Origin: Chrysophaeum taylorii
Lineage: Eukaryota; Sar; Pelagophyceae; Pelagomonadales; Pelagomonadaceae
DNA length: 64,000 nucleotides
Assembly (NCBI GenBank): GCA_029834535.1
Contig: JAQMWT010000105.1
Span: 80,822-144,821, forward strand
Reading direction: 5' to 3'
Part shown: in pieces, positions 22,100 to 33,002 of the stretch
How positions within the stretch are numbered: the stretch's first letter is position 1
How the letters are laid out: every line of letters begins with the position of its first letter
The notes under the pieces: model-generated
The model's input: only the letters and a program-made list of their open reading frames with translations
The model's database searches: none
Told to the model about the DNA's origin: nothing
Made by a program: the position numbers and the translations under genes

Positions 22100-22266
22100 G
22101 TTCGATTACCATCGTGACGCGACGCGTCTCCAGGTTGGTTTGGTTTGGTTTGGTGTTTGGTTTGGTGTTTGGTGTTTGGTTTGGTGTTTGGCTTGATTCG
22201 ATTCATTCTCTTCGCCGACGCACGCCTATTTTTCTATTTGTCTCTTCGCCGACGCATTCCTGAACC

Positions 22267-22482
22267 ATGGACGACACAGCTCGAGCTGCACGCCGGGGAG
22301 AGTCGAAGGACCTGTTCGACGAGAAGCTCCGGCTGAAGCCGCCGCTACAACTGTGTACAAAAAAAAAAAAAAAGCGACAGCTTACAAGGAAGACATGCAA
22401 AACCGTTGATTGCATCCTTCTTTGTCGGTTCCATTGCAGGTCCTCGCGCGCCGGCCGTCGCCATGCCGCCGTACGAATATGA
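22267..22482 (+). pseudogene. Element X ORF, copy 1, broken
   Basis: Starts MDDTARAARRGESKDLFDEKL and corresponds to the longer minus-strand frame at 25018-25344. The A15 tract after codon 30 shifts the frame. Confidence 0.45.
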
Positions 22483-22700
22483 GGTGACCAACGCAGAACG
22501 TGTTCGTGACCAAGATTATTTGCCCCAATGATGCGCGTCGCTCTGAAGGAGCGTGTCTCGCAGCCCCAGAAGATGACGCGACCGAGAAATTATGCTGGAT
22601 GTCGGTTTTGGCTTGATGGTTGTTTGCGTTCGTCTGGTTGGTTGGGTTTGATTTTCTAGGATTTCGCCTGGTTGGTTGGGTTTTTGAACAACCTCCTCCA

Positions 22701-23632
22701 GCAGCTCGTCCTAGACCGTACTCTGCACCCAGAGCTCGCCGGGCGATGGTGTTTATGGCTGGGGCCAGTCAAAGCGGCACTACCGGCGCCGACGTGACAC
22801 CGGAACAAAAAGTCAGCGCCGAGGGCACCGCCGAGTTCGAACTTGAAAAAAAAAATAAAGAATCATCTCAAACGCAAACACACCTCCCATCGCAAGATCG
22901 TCAAGTCTATCCGCGGTGACTGACTCCGGAGGCTCTGGTGATGGATGACCTCGGCACACGAAAAGCTTGGCTAGCGACGAGTCGTCGGTGGCTTGGAGCT
23001 ACCACTCGTCGTCCGCTTTTTTTTGGGATGGCGAGAGAGAGGCACTTCTCAACCTTGGCACTCCCCCGAGACCAGAGTTTGCGACCTCGCGGGAGTTGGT
23101 CTTGACGTGTGACGTACTCGGTAAGGAATTCGAAGTGGTGGAACCGGCTCGTCGGGTCCTTGAGGTGCAGGTCTTGGGTCCGATGATGCCGACGACGCGT
23201 TGAGGACGTTCGAGACAGGTTTGACTTTCATGGCCTCTTAGTCGTCCAGTTGCTCTATCCGCGCCGCCAACCGGCGCGCGGACCACGACGAGCCGCCTCC
23301 TCGAACGTCGTCGCTGAGCATGGCATCAACTCGTTCACGCGTCCTTCGTTTTCGACCTCATCGGCGACGCGTGGCGCTTGGACGCCGCAAAATTTGTGGC
23401 TCGAAGTTGTGGTTGGCACGAGACGGCACGCAGCTGTCGAAAAAGGAGGTTGTGACACTTAAAGGTGCTAAAACCCGAGTTCCGTCCCATCGAAGAAGGG
23501 AGCTCCGGCGTCTGGTTGCTGCCCGGAGCGCGTCGTGGTATCATTCGTGTCAGTCGGCGAGGAGAGCCACCTTCGAACGGCCTCGTGGATCGTGGACTAA
23601 GCTACAACCGTCAATATCCTCGGGCTTGCGGC
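22701..23632. other. Unassigned stretch between X copies
   Basis: Short frames on both strands (22620-22919, 22967-23203, minus 22999-23286 and 23255-23458) show no recognisable motif. Nothing here recurs elsewhere in the window as far as I can see. Confidence 0.4.
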
Positions 23633-24403
23633 TTACGGTAGGAAGGCTTGTCCTCCGGACCGAGATCTCGGAATAGAAACGCAAAGCAACGTCGTCATTC
23701 TCGAAATCGTAGCGCTCATAAATCTTCTTACGCCAACGAGGAATGCAACGAACTTGCCACGCTGGTAGTCGTACCGAAGAGTTTTTTTTGGCTTAGGAAG
23801 TGCACGATCGATCATCGGAGGAACCATATCAGGCGTGAAAAGAGTGTGTCCGTCGTTCGGGCGGAATATCAAGAGATTCGATATCGAGAAGGTGGCGGGC
23901 GGAAGTCGCTTGGTGGTGACAAACGGTCCGCGCCACTCCTCGTGTCGCAGTTTGTTGTTCTGTGGACGACGAATGTGCAACAAAAAAAATCCTCGACTTT
24001 ATTGCGCTAACCCTTCTGGTGCAACAACTTGCGCGTGTAGAATAATATCAATGCGCTTTAATTAGTCTCAAATAAGGCACGTGTATTAAGTAAGCAATTG
24101 ACCTACGGGCGGAGTGAGCAAAGCGTCGTCGACTAGTCGGGTATATATCGGCTGGGCACGAATGGTGAATGAAGTTGCGATTGTAGCGTACTTCGCAAAT
24201 GCAGGGCAATCCGTAACACATCGATCTTCTCGAGGACATGCTCGAAGAAAAAAACGGTTCGCTCGAGCATGATAGGGAATCGTTGTCTTGAAACAGAAAA
24301 ACTCTTCCATCAAAAAAGTCACGACACGCTGCGAATTCCCACGCAACGAGATGTTCGCGACGAAAGACATGCCATATGGCGGTCTTAGCGTGAAGCACCA
24401 CAT
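23633..24403 (-). pseudogene. Gypsy integrase fragment
   Basis: The minus strand encodes pieces of the same integrase as Gypsy-1/2/3. TTIPYHARAN with RACPRE and PAFAKY lies near 24100-24300 (core, corresponding to TTIPYHAQANPAERV). EEWRGPFV, PDMVPPMIDRALPKPKKTLRYDY and RGKFVAF (about 23700-23960) are from the C-terminal extension. The part between them is deleted, and several frames are used. It is more diverged from Gypsy-2 than Gypsy-1 is. Confidence 0.7.
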
Positions 24404-24439
24404 ATCAGGGCTGCACCTTGACTCGAAGTTATTGTCGCA

Positions 24440-24720
24440 TCAAAAATCTTGGCTTTGACGTCACGCAGACAGAAAAGACGAGAAATTAAGTCCAAGGTGG
24501 TGGGACAGCGTGCGACGTCTGGCGGCGGAAAATCATCTTGACCGAGCATGTGTAGGCAACGTGTTGGGAGCGACTCAACGTGACGAAAGGCGCCAAGAGA
24601 GGCACCTGGCAGTCGACCCGGCCTCTTGCGCACTGTAAGGCTGAGTATCCGGAGCACGAGCCGGCCCGTCAACCGCTCACACCAAGAAACAAAAGACGGA
24701 CGAAGTACCGTCATTGACAT
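24440..24720 (+). mobile_element. hAT-1 family scrap, BED region
   Basis: Aligns with 17935-18205 of hAT-1 copy B: shared GGAAAATCATC.TGAC, TGTTGGGAGCG, AGAGGCACGTGGCAG-like DNA and CACACCAAGAAAC. Highly diverged. Followed by a 42-base tandem duplication (about 24713-24795, CATTGACATCAACTAGGTGG unit). Confidence 0.6.
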
Positions 24721-24739
24721 CAACTAGGTGGCAGTTCCC

Positions 24740-25590
24740 AGAAAATCAAACGTCATTGACATCAACTAGGTGGCAGTTCCCAGAAAATCAAACCCAACCA
24801 ACCAGCGAAATTTGTTGACCCTAGAAAATCAAACCCAACTAACCAGACGAACTTAATCAACCAGGGCAATCCAACCGCCAAACCAAAACCAACATCCGGC
24901 GTTCTTCTCGGTCGCGTCGTCTTCTGGGGCCCTCAAGGCACGTGCGCCGTTCCTTCAGAGCATCATTGTGGCCAAAAAAAATCTTGGCATGGAGATGATG
25001 AACACGATCTGCGTTGGTCACCTCCCATTCGTACGGCGGCATGGCGACGGCCGGCGCGCTAGCACCCGCCCTGGGACCAAGAAAGAAAGATTCAACCGGC
25101 GGTGTTTTACATGTCGCTTCGTTGTAAACGGTGCAGCGGCCGCAGTCGGAGCCGCCGCCGCCGTTGTCGTCGCTGGTGCCGTTGCTGGTGCTGGCGCTTG
25201 CGGCGGCGCGGGCTCTGCAGCGTATTTCTTTAGGATTTCCTCGACAGCAGCGTCGTACATGTCCTGGGTGAGCAACTTCTTGTCGAACAGGTCCTTCAAA
25301 ATTTTAAACTCCGCCCGGCGCGCAGCTCCAGCTGTCTCGTCCATATGGTTCAGGAATGCGTCGGCGAAGAGACAAAATTATTATATATAGAAAAACAGGC
25401 GTGCGTCGGTGAAGAAAATAAATCAAACTAAACCAACCGAAAAAGCGCACGTCGGCTAAGAAATGAATCAAACCAAACCAACCAGGAGACGCGTCGCATC
25501 AAAATGATAATCCAACCCAACCAACAGATTTGTATCAAAAGAAAGATCCAACAAAAACCAAACTTACCCTTTTTTTTGGGGGGGGGGGGG
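24740..25590 (-). mobile_element. Element X, copy 2
   Basis: The inverted counterpart of 21036-22700, without the hAT-2 insertion. Reading the minus strand, it begins near a C/G run (25574-25590) with AAAAGGGTAAGTTTGG. It passes through GACGCGACGCGTCTCC and CTTCGCCGACGCATTCC and ends in GGTTGGTTGGGTTTGATTTT repeats. Together the two copies form a spaced inverted pair enclosing about 2 kb. Confidence 0.55.
25018..25344 (-). CDS. Element X protein, unrecognised
   Basis: A 108-codon frame. The N-terminus (residues 1-42) is helical and charged (EFKILKDLFDKKLLTQDMY, AAVEEILKKYA), followed by a Pro/Ala/Thr-rich linker and a basic end. The helical part resembles short helix-hairpin segments that follow larger domains, but I cannot assign a family. 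A second frame (24857-25042, MPPYEWEVTNADRV..AKIFFGHNDAL) follows and is conserved at the DNA level in copy 1, so it is probably another exon or a frameshifted continuation. The start codon falls in conserved context (CCTGAACCAT) in both copies, which supports it. Confidence 0.4.
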   Translation of the reverse strand: MDETAGAARRAEFKILKDLFDKKLLTQDMYDAAVEEILKKYAAEPAPPQAPAPATAPATTTAAAAPTAAAAPFTTKRHVKHRRLNLSFLVPGRVLARRPSPCRRTNGR

Positions 25591-25659
25591 GATCAAACCA
25601 GGTTAGATCGGCTCGGCCAATGACGGTAAAGGATCATCATCATCATCTAATGCAGGAAA

Positions 25660-25910
25660 TACCCCTCGCGGCTCTCGACCCCTCCTTCGCCTCAAAACGC
25701 GAATGAGACTAAGAGCACCACCAGGAGTGGGCAGTAGCGGGCGGCGAGAATTGGCGGGGCGGCGGGGACACAGAGCGTTAAATGAAAAAAAAAAAGTGTT
25801 CGCTTCGCCCTAAAGATTCACAGTCGCCACGTGTGGGTCGACGTGTTCACTTCACTAGACTTTTGCGCTGTGAAGTGAGACGTGGGAAGGGTTTAGTGAA
25901 TACGCAACGC
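25660..25910 (+). mobile_element. hAT-1 family scrap, 3' end
   Basis: Corresponds to 20425-20678 of hAT-1 copy B: CCCCTCCTTCGCC, CGCGAATGA.ACTAAGA.CACCA, an A-run, CACGT.GG.CGACGTGTTCACTTCA, and an end CGCAACGCT in place of CCAACGCTG. It is diverged but in the same order, and the TTCACTTCA/GAAGTGA subterminal motifs are retained. Confidence 0.7.
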
Positions 25911-26439
25911 TCGTTTTTTGAAGGTTGATTGCGGAGGGTGGGGTGGTGCGTGCGGGTCTTGGGAGGAGACGCGACCCAAACCCTCGTTCCGTCTGACAAT
26001 TTTGACACACTGTTATGACGGCGTGAGCCATGCATCATGGACCGCCATGCGAACTAGAGGTGGCGTATCACACACCACGCTCAAGACCATTTCCTAGCCA
26101 TGGCACGTTTCAGCAGGAGACCGGCATGGCGGGAAACGGGTCCGCTGGGCAGGCTATGGCAAGGAGCGAAAACAAGGCCACCTCAGGGGGTTCACCTAGA
26201 CACGCCTGCACCTCTCTCTAACACTCGGTGTAGTCGGCCTAGGCGGGGGGTGCGCCTCGCTCGTCGTAACAAAATATCGCTCGCGAAGACCTCTTACTTG
26301 AGGAGGTTGGGAGATCGATCGTTTATGATAGAAGATACTCCTCACAGAATCGAGGTGGTAAGCCCTAAAAGAAGCAGGATGCAAAGTGAACAAACATCAT
26401 CTCGCGAGGAGAAAAGTCGGTAACACTGGGAGTGGAATC

Positions 26440-26575
26440 TTTGGTCGGCTTCGACCCGTCGGACCGTTTGAGCTCTATGTTTTGCAAGCAGAGTGATCTG
26501 TCGAAGTGGATGTACTTGATTGCTTTCATCATCGACGATATTATTAGGATGGGAACGCGCCATCGTCATAGTCAT
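26440..26575 (+). pseudogene. Gypsy RT scrap
   Basis: Encodes MFCKQSDLSKWMYLIAFIIDD, a diverged copy of the Gypsy RT block FCKQMASDLSTWMYKDLVAF VDD around the catalytic Asp pair. No flanking RT blocks remain. Confidence 0.65.
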
Positions 26576-28184
26576 TTCCTAGTCTTGATACAAGTTCTTT
26601 GCCCACCGAAGTTAAGCGCTGAACGACGTGCGGACGACGAAGTGGAACCAAGGGCCAACACTCTGTGTGATACGGCGACCCGCACCGTCGTGGAAGCTTG
26701 CCCGGCACCCCCCGCAGGTGTTCCAAAAGGCCCGGCGTCGCGCGACCGCGATTTGGCCGAGCTCGGGGTGGTGGCGGCGTCGGCCGTGTTGACGAGCACA
26801 ACACCTCGGAGGCCCTGTGAGAGCGCGGGACGGCGGGCGGGAGGTGACGGGCGGTGGTGGCTACTCGACACATAGGGTCACAGGCGAGCCATGGCCGACG
26901 GTTCCGAGCGTGGCGACGACCGTGGCGCTGCTGCAGGCGCGGGTACCGACGCTCAGATCGAGAGCCGGGCGGCGCCCATCTCTCAGGAAGTCCTGAAGGA
27001 GGGAGTACTTTGCGCGCCAGCAACCGCAGGCGCTGGAAGTCGCCGAAATTACCTCGGGCGAATGCCGACTCTGAACTCGACGCGATCATTAACAAGTTTG
27101 GGCTTTGAGGCAGCAGCAGCAGCAGCAGAACATCCCTTTTTTCTTGTCAAATTCTCCGCTGACCCGGAGACGTTGACGTCAGCATTGGTGGTTTTAAATG
27201 CGCCGTCGACCACACAACCTCGAAGTTATTTAGGCGAGTAATATTACTGCATAGAGTTGCTGCCCGGTCGTCGGCACCCAGATGTAGAAGTGCGGTTGAG
27301 ACCCGGCCGCCGACTTGCACACAATGTTGTGTGGTAAGCGAAGTGCGGCTTGGTCCGGCTGGAAGAGTACGCCCATGCTCTCAGCAGTCAACGTGGACGC
27401 GTCGTCATCATCGTCGTCTTCGGCACCGTGTCGCCGTAGCCCATAGCCCAGATCCAGTAACAAGTACCACCAGTCCCGCGCCGACTCCGGCAGCGCCAAA
27501 ACGAGACGAACGACGGTCGATGGCGCCGGCGACACACACGTAATACATGACTGCCTCGCCATAGACGTTGCGAACGCTCCGATGCTTCTTCACGGTGCTG
27601 ACGTAGATGCCTTTCCTTACTGGCGAGATCTTCCACCGTCTTGCTCAACAACTTGTCCTACCACCAGGAGCAAGGGGTCTGTCTGCCCGCACAATCAAGA
27701 GGTTCATGATGTATGGTAACACGATAGTCACGCGCTCAGAGCCAACAGGGCGCGGACTCGGGTGGTAGATTAATCCAAAAGGAAACAGCACAAAGGGGAG
27801 CTTCTCATACAGCGAGGTCATGACCGAAATCTGGACTGACGCGCGGTATAGTCGCCAAAACATACGAACGACACACAGACATCGCCAGGCCAAAAAAAAA
27901 TTGTCGATCCCGAGCCGGCACTAACGGATTAGGATCACCTCCGACACGACCTTGGTCGACCAACAGACTTCGCACCAAGCACGTTGCGCCGGGTTCTGAA
28001 ATAAGTTGCGGAGGTAGGTCGGGTCGTCGACGGAGGCGTCGTCACTCGCCGCGACCTTGTGGGGATCCGCCCGGTCTCGAGGCTGTTCTGCAGGCCGCCT
28101 CATCGTTGTCTTAAAGCACAAACTACGGTTTTCACAAGCTTGGGCCGAGCAATGAGGCTCTGTTAAGCCTTGTTTCCACCCCAG
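26576..28184. other. Unassigned decayed region
   Basis: Frames on both strands (minus 26544-27095, plus 26891-27241, minus 27230-27562, minus 27645-27893) have codon-like composition but no motif I recognise. A CAG run at about 27113-27130 encodes poly-Ala. Some plus-strand DNA may be residue of further Gypsy copies. Confidence 0.35.
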
Positions 28185-28330
28185 ATGGTTCCATCTTCTC
28201 GAGGATGATATCGAATTTATAGGCCATATTTCATCGCCCGACAGTTTCAAGCCGACGCTGGAAGAAGAATATGCGCGCACCCGAAACACTTCACCAAAGA
28301 CTCGATCTTTCATTCGGATGAGACCGATAT
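28185..28330 (+). pseudogene. Gypsy RT-tail scrap
   Basis: Encodes FHLLEDDIEFIGHIS.P, followed by PKTRSFIRMS, matching FHLLKDEIEFSGHISTPEG and the FIGMSNY region of Gypsy-2 with a deletion between them. Confidence 0.65.
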
Positions 28331-28699
28331 TATGCGATGGATTACTCCACGATCGCAGAATCGCTCAGACGCCGACATGCGGGCCGACACTAAACATTAC
28401 AGTTTTGTTGCCAGGGCCGTACCATGGACTCGACCAAGATGTGAGACGCTCGGGCGCACTCCCGACGACTCTCCTTTCGGACCTGGGGCACGCAGTACCC
28501 CATTTTGAACGTGATCGTCGTATGGTGTGGGGTAATGTCAAGCAGTACCCGGCGGTAAAATTTACCAGGCACGGGGAAGAATCGGATGGCGAGCCACACT
28601 AGGTGTCGAAATACGCACGAACGTAGCTCCCGGAGTGTCGGAGGGATCCCTGGGAGCTAGCTGCTTTGGGGCGGGTTTGAGGTAGCTGGTTGGTTCGTG

Positions 28700-28975
28700 G
28701 CTGGGCTTGGGTGTGTTGCCCGTCAGCATCGACGCCTCAACCGGCTCCTGCTCGCGCTCCTCCTTCTGCTCCGCCGGCGCCGTTTCTTCCTCCTCATCGA
28801 CATCATCCTCCGCCTCTAGGTACTGCGGCTCCACCACGTCGCGCATATACGTAGACGGAGGGTCGGCCGTCAGCTCGGTGGATTGAATGTGAAGTGTATT
28901 TAGGCAGGGGACAGAACAGCAAAGTGAATGCGAATGTGAATTTGGTGAAGTGAGCAAGGGTTTTTTGAATGAACG
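28700..28975 (-). mobile_element. hAT-1 family scrap, 5' end
   Basis: The minus strand carries TTCAC motifs, then CTGACGGCC.GACC, then a start coding VEPQYLEAEDDVDEEEE, equivalent to VEPGYLEVEDTVDDEEE at the start of hAT-1 copy B (about 17765-17820). The protein frame continues to 28562 as an acidic, Pro-rich sequence not present in copy B. Confidence 0.6.
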
Positions 28976-29464
28976 AGTTGAGAGGCGCAGACCTTTTTTT
29001 CTTTTTTTTCCAGTAAGTACCCCATACATCTGCTTTTTTTGATACGGGGTGATCGTTATAAAAAGCAGTGGGGGTCCCTTGTGACAGACGGTCGCAAGAC
29101 CGTCGGCGATGCGTTCCTGCATGTCGCGTGGTGACTGACCCCACGAATGACGACAGTGGTGGAACCACAGTCTTTATTTCATTGTCATTGTCATCACTTC
29201 TACACGAGAAACCGGCCAAACGGTCTTGGTTGCCGGCTAAATATTTCAGCCAGTTATCCTCTGTGGATTAGAACATGTCGAGAGTGGCTTCGTCTCTCAG
29301 GCGACCAAAAAAATATCGAAAACCGGCGTCGTTGTGTTGATCCTGGCATATCGTGGTACCTGGGGGGGGACTTTGTCGGTAGTTCGAGATATTCGGGCTC
29401 TCTTGTTCGTAAGGGGCGGTGGCCTCCGCACGCGAGAAACGCGTCGTTTTGCATTTTCAGCGCG
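28976..29464. other. Unassigned stretch
   Basis: No supported gene. It contains short T and A runs and no repeat shared with other parts of the window. Confidence 0.4.
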
Positions 29465-29730
29465 GTGGCTATATGTGTCATATGAACTATAATATTTGTT
29501 ATACGTGAAATTATAGTACATTTAATTGTTATAAGTGTCATTTTATGTACGTAAAATATTTTAAGTGTCACGCTTTTATGTAAATTGTATTATGTGTCAC
29601 AAATTTTATTTTAATGTTATAAGTGTCACGTCCTAATTTTTGTAATATTTTTATATGTCACTTTTTTAGAGTTAATTGTTATAAATGTCACAACTCTTGC
29701 ATTTAAATTTAAGTATTGTCGCAACTTATT
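29465..29730. repeat. AT-rich tract with spaced GTGTCAC motifs
   Basis: A strongly AT-rich 265-base stretch in an otherwise GC-balanced window. The motif TATAAGTGTCAC and close variants occur about eight times (near 29471, 29532, 29561, 29590, 29617, 29652, 29680 and 29714), always on the plus strand and spaced about 27-60 bases. It ends 14 bases before the Copia-1 5' LTR. Confidence 0.6.
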
Positions 29731-29743
29731 TGTAAACACTTAT

Positions 29744-29841
29744 TGTGAGGAAGCTATGACACTTACCCCTCCACCACCTATCCAGTATCCCTACGTCATT
29801 CCCTTATCTGGCTAGTGTAACGCCCCACTCCAGTTGTCACA
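29744..29841 (+). repeat. Copia-1 5' LTR
   Basis: TGTGAGGAAGCTATGACACT to GTTGTCACA. It is followed at once by TGGCAGCAGG, a possible primer-binding site. The first 30 bases are identical to the LTRs at 48744 and 49721; the middle is divergent and 20 bases longer. Confidence 0.7.
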
Positions 29842-30046
29842 TGGCAGCAGGTGTTCTCCACGGTCGAGCCTGTGCTTGACTTCGTGGCGACTCCTCCTCG
29901 GCTTCAGTTCATTGCTACGTGTTCGGTTCGTTCTCGTCTCTCATGTCCTCGATCGCAATTAAAGATAGCATGCTTTCGCAAAAAAACTTGATGCCTTCAG
30001 CGGTGCGCGACATCTTTTCCACCACGGACCACGTCGTCTTGAGAAC

Positions 30047-30710
30047 ATGATCTTTTCTACCGGCGATCACATTATCTCGACCAACGATCCTTGGACTAGC
30101 ATCTCAGCATCTCGCTGCTCTGAGCAGAAGCATCTCGCTGCTCTGAAGGCGAATTTCGCGTCAAGCAACAACGTTGATATCCATGAAAACCGCGACATGA
30201 ACTTCACGCGACTTTACAAGCGCATTACCGATGTCTACATGGGCCGTGGGGATCGCGTAGCGAACTTCCTCAACAAGTTCATCATCGGAGTATACAAGTT
30301 GCTCGGCATTGTACCTATCACCGGCGTTAAAGTTGCTCGGCATTGTCCCAATCACCGGAGTTCAAGTTGCTCGGCATTGTACCTGATCCGACGTACCCTC
30401 GAGTGTGTCCTCGCATTTGCCTACGTGCATCGTGCTTCAAGACTTATTGGCTTTGTTTTATCGTCTCGCGTTTCGCACCGATGAATGTGGTTGTACCCTT
30501 GAGAAGTTCAACAACAAACAATTTGGATGGCAACCACAACCACTACCGTCGCGCTATCCGCCGCGTCGTCAGCCACGACTTCAGACAACTGACCTACCCT
30601 AGACGCTCACGTTTCCCAACAACCTGGCTCTACTCGATTCCGACGCACTACCCAATGTCATTTTGGCGGCTCCAAGGATCACTGTAAGGGGGACTGCCGC
30701 AAGTTTCAAA
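30047..30710 (+). pseudogene. Copia-1 gag remnant
   Basis: A frame at 30047-30484 has DMNFTRLYKRITDVYMGRGD and FLNKFIIGVYKLLGI. It continues in another frame (LQDLLALFYRLAF.TDECGCTLEKF), a pattern typical of Copia gag. A Cys/His remnant (QCHFGGSKDHCKGDC, about 30650-30695) is the likely zinc knuckle. A short CGGCATTGT.CC.ATCACCGG segment is repeated in tandem at about 30303-30380, causing a frame break. Confidence 0.6.
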
Positions 30711-31099
30711 GTTCCTAGCTATTCCACGACAACGCCCTACCCACCATCGCCGTTCTTCTCAACAGCGCAACAATCCCAATGACTCCAACAACACCCAACA
30801 ACACCAACCCACCAAAACCAACACCAGTAACACTACCTTTTCTGCTCCTATGCCTACTCCAACCTTGACTGATTCTAGTTCCACTCCGCCGCTTTTCTTA
30901 ATACCACCACCTATTACACATCTTTGCACATTTCTGCCAATCAAGATAATTCCAAGTCAGCGTGTGTACCGCCGATTTTCTGACGAAAGCACATCAACAA
31001 CCCCATCCCACGGAAGCCCCTCGTTTTTGTGAAGGAAAAGTGTTTTTGTGGAAGCCCCTCGTTTTTGTTTTTTAGCTCCCATTGCACAGGCGCCCTTCG

Positions 31100-31640
31100 T
31101 TCTGTATTTTCCGCTATTCGTTGCTCAACCCCCCGTTCTGTATTTTCACCTCGTCGCTGCTCCTCTCCTCGTTCTGTATTTTCCCCTCGTCGTTGCTCCT
31201 CTCCTCGTTCTGTCTTTTCACCTCGTCTTTGCTCCCCTCCTCGTTCTATATTTCGCCTATTCGTTGCTCCACTCCCCGTTGTGCACTTTCAGCTATTCGT
31301 TGATCCACTCCCCGTTGTGCATTTTCAGCTATTCGTTGATCCACTCCCTGTTCTACATTTCTGCTATTCGTTGATCCACTCCCCGTTGATCCACTCCCCG
31401 TTGTGCATTTTCAGCTATTCGTTGATCCACTCCCTGTTCTACATTTTCTGCTATTCGTTGATCCACTCCCCGTTGTGCATTTTCACCTATTCGTTGATCC
31501 ACTCCTCGTTGTGCATTTTCACCTATTCGTTGATCCACTCCCTGTTCTACATTTTCTGCTATTCGTTGATCCACTCCCCGTTGTGCATTTTCACCTATTC
31601 GTTGATCCACTCCTCGTTGTGCTTGTCGGTTTTGGTAAAA
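31100..31640 (+). repeat. 36-base minisatellite in Copia-1
   Basis: About 15 tandem copies of a 36-base unit, for example CTATTCGTTGATCCACTCCC followed by CGTTGTGCATTTTCAG. The left units are a variant form (CTCGTTCTGTATTTTCCCCT core). Because 36 is a multiple of three and the unit lacks stops, long frames are open on both strands (plus 31029-31820 and two others; minus 31353-31652). These are probably not genes. Confidence 0.8.
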
Positions 31641-31687
31641 CCAGCGACTCACGTTCCATCGCGCATTTCACCCGCCACAACTAAGCT

Positions 31688-33002
31688 GTGCCTGTCAATT
31701 TTTCGCGTGCGCAGCTTTCGTGCTTGGATAGCTCATCTTCGGGATCCTGGACAGACGCTTCTTTGCTGTGTGATTTGTGGTTCTCCTTCGCGCACTCTCG
31801 TCTTTTCGCCGTTTTTCTGACCTTTAAAATCTGGTTTTGCTATCGCAGTCAATTCCGTGCTCAGCACCCGCGACGCTATCTGCAATGTTCTTGCGTGTCA
31901 CTGCGACGCTATCTGCAACGTTCTTACGTGCCACAACTGTTTTGCCACAATCGCCAACTTCTACCGCGGTCTATTCGAGTATGACGAGCAAAGATCGCCG
32001 CTTGCTCCTCCAACGTTGGCCCATAAGGCAACTTCGTTCTTGCGAATGCGAAAACGGGCCACTTTCTTATCTGCCACAGCAGGCTGGCATACAGCAGCCT
32101 GGTCTCCCCGTGTTCGTTCCTTACACCGCTGGCGCATCAGAAGTCTTCCATCTTCGCGTACAGGACGCGATCGTGCCCACGGCAACTTGCTCGCGCCACA
32201 ACAACCAAACATCCAACGTTCGCATCAACCCTGTTTACGCCTGTTTTTGCTTCAGTCGCCTCCGACCATCGTCATAACCTGGTCACCATACAACATATCT
32301 GACCAAAGGCACCGTTCTCATCAGACGTCTGGTACACTGCCCTTATATATACCAGTTCCCGCTATCTTTGCCCCGCTGCGATTCTCAGTGGTACCAATCG
32401 TCTAACGCACGTCATCCCAGGCACTTTTGTCGCTATTGTTCTTCAGACCTCGATTTCGCTGACAGTTTCGCTTATCAGATTTCCTGCAATGTCAACCACC
32501 GAAGGAACTTCAACGTTGTTCTGACTTTCTCGAATCCTACTGTTGCCCCATTGTCACCTGTTCCTGCTGTTGCCCGATTGTCACCTGTTCTTCCGCTGTT
32601 GCCCCCTTGTCCCCTGTGTTTGATGAGAATGCGCCGGCTTCACTGGGACTGATCACCCCATCACGTGAACCGACCATTCTACGAGCTCATGAACTCCGAC
32701 GAACCAAAGAGAGAAAACAACAAAACGTGCACAACAAAGTCGAGCCAACCAGAGCCGACAAAACAACAAGCATGCGAAACAAAAAGCATGCAAAACAAAG
32801 TCGAGCCAAACGGAGCCGACCGCGCAAAGTCGACAAAAAGCGCACATCATTCAGAAACAAATGGAGAACCAACTCAAACCCACAATACTGGTGTTTTACC
32901 ACGCACTGTCGATTCTGTGTCATCTTGTCATTCGCTTCGATTCTGTGTCATCTTGTCGTTCCCTGTACGTTAATTATTCTAGCTTTCGTTTGTTAGTTCA
33001 TT
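31688..33002 (+). other. Copia-1 middle, no recognised domain
   Basis: Expected to hold protease and integrase, but neither the DSG/DTG nor the HHCC/DDE pattern is visible. A short imperfect repeat of CGAGCCAA.C.GAGCCGAC lies at about 32745-32830. Confidence 0.45.

Larger units (their letters stand above)
21036..22700 (+). mobile_element. Element X, copy 1 (interrupted by hAT-2)
   Basis: The plus-strand copy of a sequence that recurs in the opposite orientation at about 24740-25590. Shared landmarks, in order, are A-run GGTAAG.TTGGTT, GACGCGACGCGTCTCC, CTTCGCCGACGCATTCCTGA, ATGGACGA.ACAGCT, CATGCCGCCGTACGAAT, GAAGATGACGCGACCGAGAA-like DNA, and GGTTGGTTGGGTTTGATTTT. Removing hAT-2 (21101-22099) restores colinearity. 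The GGTTTGGTTTGGTGTTTGG tract (about 22135-22190) is a local expansion. Its ORF is cut short by an A15 run at 22357-22373. No terminal repeats or known domain were identified. Confidence 0.55.

Noticed and set aside
31100-31640. A CRISPR-like array
   Set aside because: Repeats are directly tandem without unique spacers, in a eukaryotic retrotransposon.
31029-31820. A 263-residue Leu/Ser/Tyr-rich protein repeated in 12-residue units
   Set aside because: It is a translation of the 36-base minisatellite; three plus frames and one minus frame are equally open, so there is no evidence for coding.
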